Position numbers and translations under genes: made by a program
Part shown: piece by piece, positions 46,453 through 53,867 of the stretch
Numbering within the stretch: position 1 is the stretch's first letter
Layout of the letters: each line of letters begins with the position of its first letter
Assembly (NCBI RefSeq): GCF_900182665.1
Contig: NZ_FXTL01000011.1
Coordinates: forward strand, 41,007 to 105,006
Direction: 5' to 3'
Source: Propioniciclava tarda
GTDB lineage: Bacteria > Actinomycetota > Actinomycetes > Propionibacteriales > Propionibacteriaceae
Length of the DNA stretch: 64,000 nt
Notes under the pieces: model-generated
What the model was told of the DNA's origin: nothing
What the model saw: the letters and a program-made list of their open reading frames with translations, nothing else
The model's database searches: none

Positions 46453-48399
46453 ATGACGACGCACACCCCCGAGAACGGACGTGCGACGCGGCGTCCGCCC
46501 CTCACCGACGTCGCAGGTGCCGCGGTCGGCGCCGTCGTCTACGGGCTGCTGGCCGCCACGAGCGTGCTGCCGGGCGTGGTGCTGATCGGGCTGCTGGTGA
46601 TCAGCGCGTTGACGATCCCCTCGGCGCACGGCCTGGCGGCCCGGGTGCTGCGCATGGTGCCGATCCTGTCGGCGTTGTGCTTCCTGACCTGGATGGTGCC
46701 CAGCCCAGCGATGCCGCACGGCGACCTGATCGCGGCCGTCATCGGTGGCGCGCTGGGCTACTGGATCGCCCGCGTCGTCCGCGAGGGGTCGCAGCGGCGT
46801 CTGCTGCCGCGCATCAACATTGCCGATCTGGTGGCGGTGCCGGGCGTGGCCGCGCTCGCGACCGCGAACCTGTCGTACATGGTGCTCGCCCCCGATAGCC
46901 GGGCCGCCTTCGCCTACTGGAGCTTGCAGTGGGACAACTCGTCCCATTCGTTCATCGACGTGGCGATGCGGCACAACGGCGTCCTGATCCGGCACCTGCC
47001 GCCGGCGCCGGACGGCACCAAGTACAGCTTCACCGAGTATCCGGCGGGCTACCACGCGACGGCCGAGGCCTTCATGACCTACCTGCTCGGCCACGCGCCC
47101 GCGGACGTGGCGACGGAGCTCCTGGCCTTCGTCCGGATCACCGGCTTCCTCGGCGTGGTGGGCGCGGTCGTGGCGGCGTCCGCGGTGGCGTCCCTGATCG
47201 CCGTCCGGCGCAACCAGTTGACCGCCAGCATCGGCGCCGGGCTCGCCGGGTCGGTCATGATCGCCGGACCGGGCTCGCTGGGCATGGTGGACGCCCACTA
47301 CAACTTCCCCTTCACGCTCGCCATGGTCATGGTCGTCATGAGCACGGTGGTGAGCATGCCGCGCGTGTTCAACGCCTGGCGTTTCTCGCTGCTGGTCGCG
47401 GCCGTGACCGTCGCCGCGGGCAGCTGGCTGCCGATGGGGGCGCTCGCCGGACTGATGGCGTGCGCCATCGCGCTTCCGATCGAGCGCCGGCGCTGGCTGG
47501 GCACCCGGATCGGCATCATCACCTGCCTGGTGGTCGCCGCGATCGGGGCCGCGGTGTGCCTGGTCCAGGTGCTGTGGGTGGTCCAGGCGATCCCGCCGAG
47601 CTTCGCGGACGCCCCCGGCGGCATCTCGCGCGTGCTCGCTCACCAGTTCACGTTGGCGGTGGCGTTCGTCCTGTTCGGACTCGGCTGGGCCGTGTGGCGC
47701 GGCGGACGCCACGGGCTGCGCCGGGGCGTCCGGTTGCGGTTCGGAGTGGTCGGAGCGGCACTGCTCGGTTTGATGGTCGTGTACGTCGTGCTGGCTCTCG
47801 GGCAGTTCTACGAGTTCGGCCAGGTGCGCTACTACCCCGCCAAGCTGCAGGACGGCTTCGTCGTGCTCGCGTCCGTGTACTTGGCGATGGCGGTCGCCCT
47901 GATCGGCGGCTGGTTCCCGCCGCGGGCTGGCTTGCAACTCACCGGACGCCGCCTGGTGGCCGCCGCGGCCGGCGTGATCGCCATGTTCACGTTCGGGCTG
48001 CCCATCCAGGGCCCGGTGGCGGGCGACGACATCCCACCGATGCCGGGCACCATCCGCAACCAGGTGAAGGACCGGCCGGGCTTTGCGTCCGCCATCGCCG
48101 AGTCCGGACGCCTCGCCCCCGACCAGTACGCGATCGTCGCGCTCGAGACCGACCCCGGAAACGTGCTGCGCGACAGCGTGCTGGCGGCGTCCATTCGGGG
48201 CACCTACTCCAACGGGACGTCCGCGCTCCTGGTCGACATGCTGAACACCAAGGCGTCCACGTCGGTCGGCATGGCGGGCCCGCTGCGCGAGCCGATGATC
48301 AAGGGCAAGGTCGTGCTGTTCACCACCCCCGACCAAGAGGCCGCCTACCGGACGGCGCTGCTCGGGGTGCCCGCGGACGCCATCCGGGTCATCCGCTGA
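46453..48399 (+). CDS. Large polytopic membrane protein, GT-C glycosyltransferase-like
   Basis: A 648-residue protein with about 13 hydrophobic helices. The first four helices (to about residue 110) match the chimeric gene at 37456. A large loop after helix 5 contains DNSSHSFIDVAMRHNG and YSFTEYPAGYHATAEAFM, with the Asp, His and Tyr residues often seen in the first extracytoplasmic loop of GT-C sugar transferases. The C-terminal 120 residues are soluble. Function is inferred only. ATG 46453 is preferred over GTG 46438 because GGAAGG precedes it. Confidence 0.65.
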   Translation: MTTHTPENGRATRRPPLTDVAGAAVGAVVYGLLAATSVLPGVVLIGLLVISALTIPSAHGLAARVLRMVPILSALCFLTWMVPSPAMPHGDLIAAVIGGALGYWIARVVREGSQRRLLPRINIADLVAVPGVAALATANLSYMVLAPDSRAAFAYWSLQWDNSSHSFIDVAMRHNGVLIRHLPPAPDGTKYSFTEYPAGYHATAEAFMTYLLGHAPADVATELLAFVRITGFLGVVGAVVAASAVASLIAVRRNQLTASIGAGLAGSVMIAGPGSLGMVDAHYNFPFTLAMVMVVMSTVVSMPRVFNAWRFSLLVAAVTVAAGSWLPMGALAGLMACAIALPIERRRWLGTRIGIITCLVVAAIGAAVCLVQVLWVVQAIPPSFADAPGGISRVLAHQFTLAVAFVLFGLGWAVWRGGRHGLRRGVRLRFGVVGAALLGLMVVYVVLALGQFYEFGQVRYYPAKLQDGFVVLASVYLAMAVALIGGWFPPRAGLQLTGRRLVAAAAGVIAMFTFGLPIQGPVAGDDIPPMPGTIRNQVKDRPGFASAIAESGRLAPDQYAIVALETDPGNVLRDSVLAASIRGTYSNGTSALLVDMLNTKASTSVGMAGPLREPMIKGKVVLFTTPDQEAAYRTALLGVPADAIRVIR

Positions 48400-48402
48400 T
48401 CG

Positions 48403-49347
48403 CTACTTGAGCCGGCGCCCGGGCACCTCACCCGGCAGCGGTCCCGGACGGAAGTGCAGCCCGACCTCGGGGTCCACGATGACTTCCTGGGACGCCGCGA
48501 CGCCCGCGGCGTCCAGGGTGGTGTCGACCGGGACGTTGCGCTTGACGAGCCCGAGCGCGATGGGGCCCAACTCGTGGTGAATCGCAGTCTGGCCGAGGCG
48601 TCCGACCACGACACCGGACGCCGTCAGCGGAGTCCCCACGTCGGGGATCTCGCCGGTCGAGCCGTCCAGGTGCAGGCGCGTCAGCCGACGCGGCGGACGC
48701 CCCATGGTGAAGGTGCGGCCCACCGTCTCCTGACCGCGGTAGCAGCCCTTCTTCAGGTGGACGCCCATGCCCAGGCGGTCGCCATCGGGCATGAACAACT
48801 CGTTCGGGATGGTCGCCTCGTCGGTGTCGACGAAGATGCGCGGGTGGCCGGCGGCGATGCGCAGCGCGTCCATGGCCCAGGTACCCGCGAGGACGCGTCC
48901 GGCGAGGGCGTCCGGGATCTGCTCGCGGGGAATGATCCGCATGGCGTCCGTGGCGACCAGCGCCCGCTCGGGCGCCAGTTCGACCTCGATCTTGGACGCG
49001 AACCGCAGGCGGTTGAACTCGGCGACGAGCGCCTCGCCGCGTCCGGGCTCGGTGTGGGCCCAGAACGTCTCGCCGTCGTCAATGCCGCCGAACGCGGCCA
49101 GGATGCGTCCGGTGTGGTCGAGCATGAACGCCGTGACGTGCTCGCCGGGGGTGATGGCGCGGAAGTCCTGCGACGTGATGGCGTGCAGGAAGGTCAGCCG
49201 ATCCGGACCCGTGATGCGAAAGGTGGGGCGATGCGACAGGTCCATGCCCGCCTCGCCGCGTTCGGCGGCCCGCTGCTCGCCGAGCGGATCGCCGTAGTGC
49301 CAGACCGCCCCGGCGTCCGGGCCGGCGCTGTTGAGAACGGCGGTCAT
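48403..49347 (-). CDS. ygfZ: YgfZ/GcvT-like folate-binding protein
   Basis: YgfZ-type proteins support iron-sulfur enzyme maturation using a folate. The 314-residue product has the GcvT-like fold with FRITGPDRLTFLHAITSQDF near the N-terminus. The signature K-G-C-Y-x-G-Q-E appears as KKGCYRGQET with Cys202. The first Met is encoded at 49347, overlapping the stop of the upstream nitrobindin-like gene (ATGA). That pairing is usual in actinobacteria. Confidence 0.9.
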   Translation of the reverse strand: MTAVLNSAGPDAGAVWHYGDPLGEQRAAERGEAGMDLSHRPTFRITGPDRLTFLHAITSQDFRAITPGEHVTAFMLDHTGRILAAFGGIDDGETFWAHTEPGRGEALVAEFNRLRFASKIEVELAPERALVATDAMRIIPREQIPDALAGRVLAGTWAMDALRIAAGHPRIFVDTDEATIPNELFMPDGDRLGMGVHLKKGCYRGQETVGRTFTMGRPPRRLTRLHLDGSTGEIPDVGTPLTASGVVVGRLGQTAIHHELGPIALGLVKRNVPVDTTLDAAGVAASQEVIVDPEVGLHFRPGPLPGEVPGRRLK

Positions 49348-49838
49348 CGGCGCTCGAGCGTCGCCCAGATGTACGGCCGCAGCGGGACGTCGTCCGTCGC
49401 GCGGTCGAAGCTGTACATCAGCTTGCCGTCGACGTTGCCGTAGAGGCGGCGTCCGGCGGTGTAGGCGACAGGGGCGTCCTGGGTGCGGATCACGGCGTCC
49501 GATGTCAGGTCGACGCGACCGGGCTGCAGCTTGCCGTACAGGATCTCGGCGTAGCCGTCCGGGCCGCACATGACGACCTCGACCTCGGCCTTGGCGTTGG
49601 CGCGCCAGAAGCCGGTCTCGATGGTGAGCGGCGCGAGCGGGCGCCCGTCGTCGTCGATCGTGAAGGTCTGGCTGATGTAGTGCAGGTAGTCGCCGCCGTT
49701 CTCGACGAAGTCGACCTGCTGGCCGAACTGCGTCTTCTCGAGCCCCGGCCACTCGCGGTAGCCGGTGCCCTCCCAGCGTCCGCGCAGCCACGCCAGCCCG
49801 GCGAGGGCGGGGTTGAGGTCGGCGGGGATCTCGAACAT
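49344..49838 (-). CDS. Nitrobindin-like heme-binding protein (FABP/DUF1794 family)
   Basis: A 164-residue beta-barrel protein. The family motif GxWxGxG is present as LRGRWEGTGYREWP near residue 20. The C-terminus carries YTAGRRLYGNVDGKLMYSFDRA. Nitrobindins bind ferric heme through a C-terminal His and react with nitrogen and oxygen species, but I cannot locate that His here with certainty. GGAGCC lies just upstream of ATG 49838, and the gene is coupled to ygfZ. Confidence 0.82.
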   Translation of the reverse strand: MFEIPADLNPALAGLAWLRGRWEGTGYREWPGLEKTQFGQQVDFVENGGDYLHYISQTFTIDDDGRPLAPLTIETGFWRANAKAEVEVVMCGPDGYAEILYGKLQPGRVDLTSDAVIRTQDAPVAYTAGRRLYGNVDGKLMYSFDRATDDVPLRPYIWATLERR

Positions 49839-49970
49839 CTGGGCTCCTTCACGTGCGGCGGACGCGTCCTCGCATCGTAACCGTGGCCTCCGACAGATTG
49901 TTCCGCGGGTGCCCCGGCGTCTGAGTCGGCGGTCGTCGGCGATACTGGACGCCGACCACCGGGAGGTTCC

Positions 49971-50654
49971 GTGACGATCCAACGCTTGACCGGCTGGGCC
50001 TGCGCGCTCGTGCTGCTGGCTGGCTGCCAAGCGGCGCCCGGACCAGCACCGTCGTCCGCGCCCGCCGTGCCCCCGAGCGTTCCCACCGTGAGCATCTCGG
50101 ACGCCTCCGCGACTGCCACGCCGTCCCCGGGCGCGACCACCGCCTCACCGACGCCCGCACCGACGCCGACGGCGTCCAGGAGCGCGGTGGCGGCGGGCGA
50201 GATCATCAAGCTGGAGGTGCCCGAGGTCGGGTTCGCCCAGCCGGTCACCCCACTCTCGAGCGTGAAGATGGGCAACGCGATCAACCCGCCGCTGGCTGCG
50301 CCCGGACGCCCCAGCGTGCCGGTCCGCGTCTCTGACAAGGGCGTTCAGCCGTCGAGCACGGCCAACGACACCACCTACCTCGGCTGCCACACCAGCGCGA
50401 AGCACGGCGCGGACCAGTACCCGTGCAACGTGTTGATCCGGTCGATCAAGGCCGGGTCGACCATGCTCGTCACCACCGACGCCGGCACGCTCACCTACAC
50501 GGTGACCAAGACGCGGTCGATCCCGAAGGGCCAGTTCGCCTCCGACGCCGAGACCTGGGGCATCGTGGGCAAACGGCTCGTCTTCGTCGTCTGCGACATC
50601 GTCGACGGCACCGGCAACGGCGCCAACTGGGTGATCTACGCCTCGGTGGCCTGA
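49971..50654 (+). CDS. Sortase-fold lipoprotein
   Basis: A 227-residue secreted protein. The signal peptide ends in lipobox LAGC, so Cys19 is probably lipidated. A Pro/Ser/Thr/Ala-rich stretch (about 20-72) leads to a beta-rich domain. This resembles class E/F sortases: IIKLEVPEVGFAQPV at the start, a His in TYLGCHTSAKHG, and a Cys in LVFVVCDI. The catalytic Arg expected shortly after the Cys is not seen (GNGANW instead). Activity is therefore doubtful. GTG 49971 has GGGAGG upstream. Confidence 0.6.
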   Translation: MTIQRLTGWACALVLLAGCQAAPGPAPSSAPAVPPSVPTVSISDASATATPSPGATTASPTPAPTPTASRSAVAAGEIIKLEVPEVGFAQPVTPLSSVKMGNAINPPLAAPGRPSVPVRVSDKGVQPSSTANDTTYLGCHTSAKHGADQYPCNVLIRSIKAGSTMLVTTDAGTLTYTVTKTRSIPKGQFASDAETWGIVGKRLVFVVCDIVDGTGNGANWVIYASVA

Positions 50655-50677
50655 CCGACGTTGACTGGCGGAAGAGC

Positions 50678-50692
50678 TCTCGCTGAGCGAGA
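50678..50692. terminator. Possible small hairpin between convergent genes
   Basis: TCTCGCT-G-AGCGAGA lies 23 bp after the sortase-like gene and before the end of the ECF gene. It is short and lacks a T-run. Confidence 0.35.
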
Positions 50693-50704
50693 CCAATTCC
50701 GACA

Positions 50705-52612
50705 CTAATCGACGAGTACGCCGTCCTCGAGCCGGACGACCCTCGTCGCGGCCGCGATCAGCCGCGGATCATGCGTCGCGATCAGGGCTGCCGCGCCGGC
50801 GTCCAGGTGGCTGTTGAGGGCCGTCAGGAGGACGCCGACCGTCGCGGCGTCCAGGGTCGTGGTGGGCTCGTCGAGGAGCAGCAGGCGCGGGTGTCCGGCC
50901 AGCACGCCGGCCAGGGCGGTGAGCTGCCGGACCGACGCCGGGGTGTCGTGCGGATGCTCGTCGGCCACGGCCGTGAGCCCGAGATGGTCGAGGGCTTCGA
51001 GGGCGGACGCCTCCGCCTCGGCTTGCGTCCGGCCGCGCAGGGTGAGCGGCCATGCGACCTCGTCGCGGATCGTCCGGCGGCAGAGTTGATCGTCGGGGTT
51101 CTGCCAGAGCAGTCCGACCTCGGACGCCCGCCGCCAGACCGGCTCGCGGGTCGCGTCGCGGCCGAGCAGAATGACGCGCCCGGCGTCCGGGGTGAGCAGT
51201 CCGGCGATCGACTTGAGCAGCGTCGACTTGCCGGCGCCGTTGGGTCCGACGAGGGCCACGGACTCGCCTGCGCGCACGGCCAGGTCGATCCCCTCGATGC
51301 CCCCGGACGCGTAGCGGTGCGTGAGATTCTCGACGGCGAGCACCACCTCACCCGGCGTGGCCGCGCGGCGGGTGGGGGCATCCGGCTCGGGGGTCGGGAC
51401 GCCGCGGCGTCCGGCGATGAGGTGCAGCTCGGACGCGTCCGGCGGCAGCTGCGCCCGATCGCGAACGGCGATCACGGACGCGGCCCCGCGCCGGGCGGCG
51501 GCGTCCAGTTCGGCCCGGACGAGACCCAACCCGGACGCGTCCAGAGCCGCGAACGGATCATCAAGCAGCAGGCCATCCGGCTCGGTCAGGAGCGCGGCGG
51601 CCAGGGCGACCCGCTTGCGTTCGCCACCTGACAAGGTGTGCAGCTGACGGTCACCCATCCCGGCGAGCCCGAAGCGATCGAGCGCCGGCGCCAGGTCGGC
51701 GTCCGGGTCGACGAAGGACAGCTCCTCGGCGACGGTCGAGAACAGGGTCACGTCGTCGGCGAGCAGCAGTCCGGTCCGCGCCGGACGCGTCACAGAGCCG
51801 GCCACGCGAGCCTCCACGACCTCCCCGACCACCCCCGCGAGCGCGAGCAGCAGCGTCGTCTTGCCCGAGCCGTTACCGCCGGTGACCCACAGCTGACGTC
51901 CGGCGGGGGCGTCCAGGTCGATGTCCTCGACCGCCGGACGCGCCGCGAACGCGTGCGTCACCGACAGCCCGGACGCCCCAAAGCCGGAGGCCGCGGCGTC
52001 CGAGGGCTTCGGCGTCCGGATCGACAGCAGCGTCGCCATGTCGCGCGCCCGGACCAGCGCCTTGACGACCACCGGGATCAGCACCGCCAGGTACGCGCCG
52101 GCCTTGGCGCGCCACGAGCCGGTGAGCCGCAGCCCGCGCGACTGTTGGGCGTCGAGGGTGACGGCGAGCTGGCGCCTGAGCACCGGGATCACCGCCAGCG
52201 TGAGCGCGAGCATGACGCCGAGGTCGCGGTTGAGGCGTCCGGCGGCCTGAACGAGCGTCCGGGTGGGCGTCGTCGCGAGCAGCAACGCGAACGCCGTCAC
52301 GAACCCCAACAGCCGGATCGCGATCACGCCGCCCTGCTCCAGCCCGTCGGCGCCGAAGATCCACCAGCGGGACGCCCCCGGCCGCGCCCACGCGTACACC
52401 AGCGGCAGGCTGAGCGCGATGACCAACACCGGACGCCAATACGCCAGCACCGCACGCAGCCGCCGCAGCGCGGCCGCGAGCAGCAGCAGGACGCCGACCT
52501 CCGCCGCCAGCAGCCGCCAGTCGGGCGTCAGCGCCAGGACGGCACACGCCGCCAGGACCAGTGCCAGCCGGACGCCGACGCGAGGCTCGGCGTCCGGCTT
52601 GGACGGGGTCAG
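50705..52612 (-). CDS. ECF transporter T-A-A' fusion: transmembrane EcfT plus two ATPases in one chain
   Basis: Powers vitamin or nucleobase uptake with the S subunit encoded upstream. Of 635 residues, about 1-205 are EcfT helices (ending QQSRGLRLTGSWR and VRARDMATLLSIR). About 210-400 are the first ATPase: Walker A GGNGSGKTT at 245-253, signature LSGGE at 327-331, Walker B LLLDDP. About 422-635 are the second: GPNGAGKST at 456-464, Q504, LLLDEP with Glu582, His614. The first ATPase lacks the Walker B Glu and switch His; the second lacks a normal signature. No ATG or GTG fits. CTG 52612 overlaps the ecfS stop as CTGA, with GAGG upstream. Confidence 0.85.
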   Translation of the reverse strand: MTPSKPDAEPRVGVRLALVLAACAVLALTPDWRLLAAEVGVLLLLAAALRRLRAVLAYWRPVLVIALSLPLVYAWARPGASRWWIFGADGLEQGGVIAIRLLGFVTAFALLLATTPTRTLVQAAGRLNRDLGVMLALTLAVIPVLRRQLAVTLDAQQSRGLRLTGSWRAKAGAYLAVLIPVVVKALVRARDMATLLSIRTPKPSDAAASGFGASGLSVTHAFAARPAVEDIDLDAPAGRQLWVTGGNGSGKTTLLLALAGVVGEVVEARVAGSVTRPARTGLLLADDVTLFSTVAEELSFVDPDADLAPALDRFGLAGMGDRQLHTLSGGERKRVALAAALLTEPDGLLLDDPFAALDASGLGLVRAELDAAARRGAASVIAVRDRAQLPPDASELHLIAGRRGVPTPEPDAPTRRAATPGEVVLAVENLTHRYASGGIEGIDLAVRAGESVALVGPNGAGKSTLLKSIAGLLTPDAGRVILLGRDATREPVWRRASEVGLLWQNPDDQLCRRTIRDEVAWPLTLRGRTQAEAEASALEALDHLGLTAVADEHPHDTPASVRQLTALAGVLAGHPRLLLLDEPTTTLDAATVGVLLTALNSHLDAGAAALIATHDPRLIAAATRVVRLEDGVLVD

Positions 52613-53172
52613 GCCGAACCTCGGGGTCCGGCGGACAGGCCCTGGAGCGAACGCGGGAGAGCCTTGAGCACGAGCATGACGACCACGACGGACAGCAGCT
52701 TGTCGACCAGGTTCGAGCCCACGCGCGGGATGAAGGCGGCGGTGAAGATGTCGGCGCCGGCGCCCATCAGGCCGGCGACGAGAATGTCGATGCCGCCGCC
52801 GGTGAGCCCGCCGTAGACGTAGGTGGCGATGACGGTGCCGACCAGCGGGGCGACCACGGCCAGGATCGCTCCGACGATGAGCACGACCGGCAGCTTCTGA
52901 AAGCCGAAGCGGCGGGACGCGAAGCCCACGATGAGGCCGACCAGGATGTTCACGATCGCGAACCAGGCGTCCATGGGGCTCTGCAGGCTGGCCAGGACGT
53001 TCGACAGGCCGCCGGTCAGCGCGCCCCACCACGGGCCCAGGATGGCCGCGGTGAGGATCGTCCCGATGGTGTCGAGGAAGACGGGCAGCTTCAGGGTCGA
53101 GGCCAGCAGCCCGCCGACGATGTTGAGGGCGATGCCGACAGGCACCATGGCGAGGCCCACGTTCTTGTTCAC
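52609..53172 (-). CDS. ECF transporter S component (substrate-binding membrane protein)
   Basis: A 187-residue protein with about six helices that binds the substrate and docks on EcfT. The start (VGLAMVPVGIALNIVGGLLAS) and the block LPVFLDTIGTILTAAILGPWWGALTGGL are typical of one ECF S subfamily, but the ligand cannot be assigned. GTG 53172 has AAGGGA upstream. Its stop TGA overlaps the CTG start of the T-A-A' gene, so the two are coupled. It is divergent from a TudS-related gene across a palindrome. Confidence 0.85.
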   Translation of the reverse strand: MNKNVGLAMVPVGIALNIVGGLLASTLKLPVFLDTIGTILTAAILGPWWGALTGGLSNVLASLQSPMDAWFAIVNILVGLIVGFASRRFGFQKLPVVLIVGAILAVVAPLVGTVIATYVYGGLTGGGIDILVAGLMGAGADIFTAAFIPRVGSNLVDKLLSVVVVMLVLKALPRSLQGLSAGPRGSA

Positions 53173-53228
53173 GCGACATCCCTTCGAGCTGCGTCCGCGT
53201 CGCTGCGGACGAGCGAATCACTTTTGGT

Positions 53229-53244
53229 TAGCATTCGGATGCTA
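53229..53244. promoter_or_regulatory. Palindrome in the ecfS/TudS-related divergent promoter
   Basis: TAGCAT-TCGG-ATGCTA, a 6-bp inverted repeat in the 99-bp divergent gap. It could be an operator shared by both genes. Confidence 0.4.
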
Positions 53245-53271
53245 GCGCGCGACAGCGGATGAGGAGGACGC

Positions 53272-53847
53272 ATGGACATTCCCGAGCTGACCGGCGTCTC
53301 GGATGCCCGCGGACGCCGCATCGTCCTGATGAGCCACTGCCTGTTGAACGCCAACTCCCAGGTCGAGGGCCTGGCGACGTGGTCGGCGATTCATCCGGTG
53401 GTGCTGGCGCTGGGGGCGTCCGGGGTCGGCATCATGCAACTGCCCTGCCCCGAGCTGTTGGGCTGCGGCATGCGGCGTTGGGGCCAGACCCGCGAGCAGC
53501 TCGACTTCCCGGGCTTCCGTGCCCTCTGCGATCGGCTGGCCGACGATGCGCTGGCGTCCGTGGTCGAGTTCCAGCGCTGCGGCTACGAAGTCCTGGCCTG
53601 CGTCGGCATCGACGGGAGCCCGTCGTGCGGGGTCAACCATTCGGCGTCCGGAGCCTGGGGCGGCGAGCCGGAGCCCGCCGCGTGGGCGTCCACGGTGTCC
53701 GTGGTCGGGTCCAGCCCCGAGCCGGGACTCTTCATGGCCGCGCTCCGCACGAGACTGGACGCCGTCGGCGTCCGCTTGGTCCCGGCGCCGGACGCGAGCA
53801 ACCCGGCCGCCGTCGCGGCGCTGGTCACCGACCTGACCCAGCGCTGA
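53272..53847 (+). CDS. TudS-related putative desulfidase (DUF523-like)
   Basis: A 191-residue protein with conserved cysteines in the right places for a [4Fe-4S] cluster: SHCLLNANSQ, QLPCPELLGCGMRRWGQ and GIDGSPSCGVN. These match the DUF523/TudS superfamily, in which TudS removes sulfur from thiouracil; this protein belongs to a variant subgroup. The function is inferred. It lies divergently next to the ECF transporter, so the two may handle the same thiolated compound. AGGAGG precedes ATG 53272. Confidence 0.7.
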   Translation: MDIPELTGVSDARGRRIVLMSHCLLNANSQVEGLATWSAIHPVVLALGASGVGIMQLPCPELLGCGMRRWGQTREQLDFPGFRALCDRLADDALASVVEFQRCGYEVLACVGIDGSPSCGVNHSASGAWGGEPEPAAWASTVSVVGSSPEPGLFMAALRTRLDAVGVRLVPAPDASNPAAVAALVTDLTQR

Positions 53848-53867
53848 GACCAAGAAAGCTGGGTTGA

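Noticed and set aside
45829..48336. Long minus-strand open frame rich in His, Asp and Arg opposite the GT-C-like gene
   Set aside because: It is the mirror of a membrane-protein gene; such genes give His/Asp-rich antisense frames in G+C-rich DNA. No motif is present.
50705..53172. Riboswitch upstream of the ECF genes
   Set aside because: The 99-bp divergent gap is too short and has no TPP, cobalamin or FMN core sequence, only a small palindrome.
52613..53221. Upstream continuation of the ECF T-A-A' frame through ecfS, with ATG at 53178 (MSREQERGPRH)
   Set aside because: The residues encoded there are an Arg-rich shadow of ecfS. A programmed frameshift is possible but has no slippery sequence that I can see, so CTG coupling is preferred.
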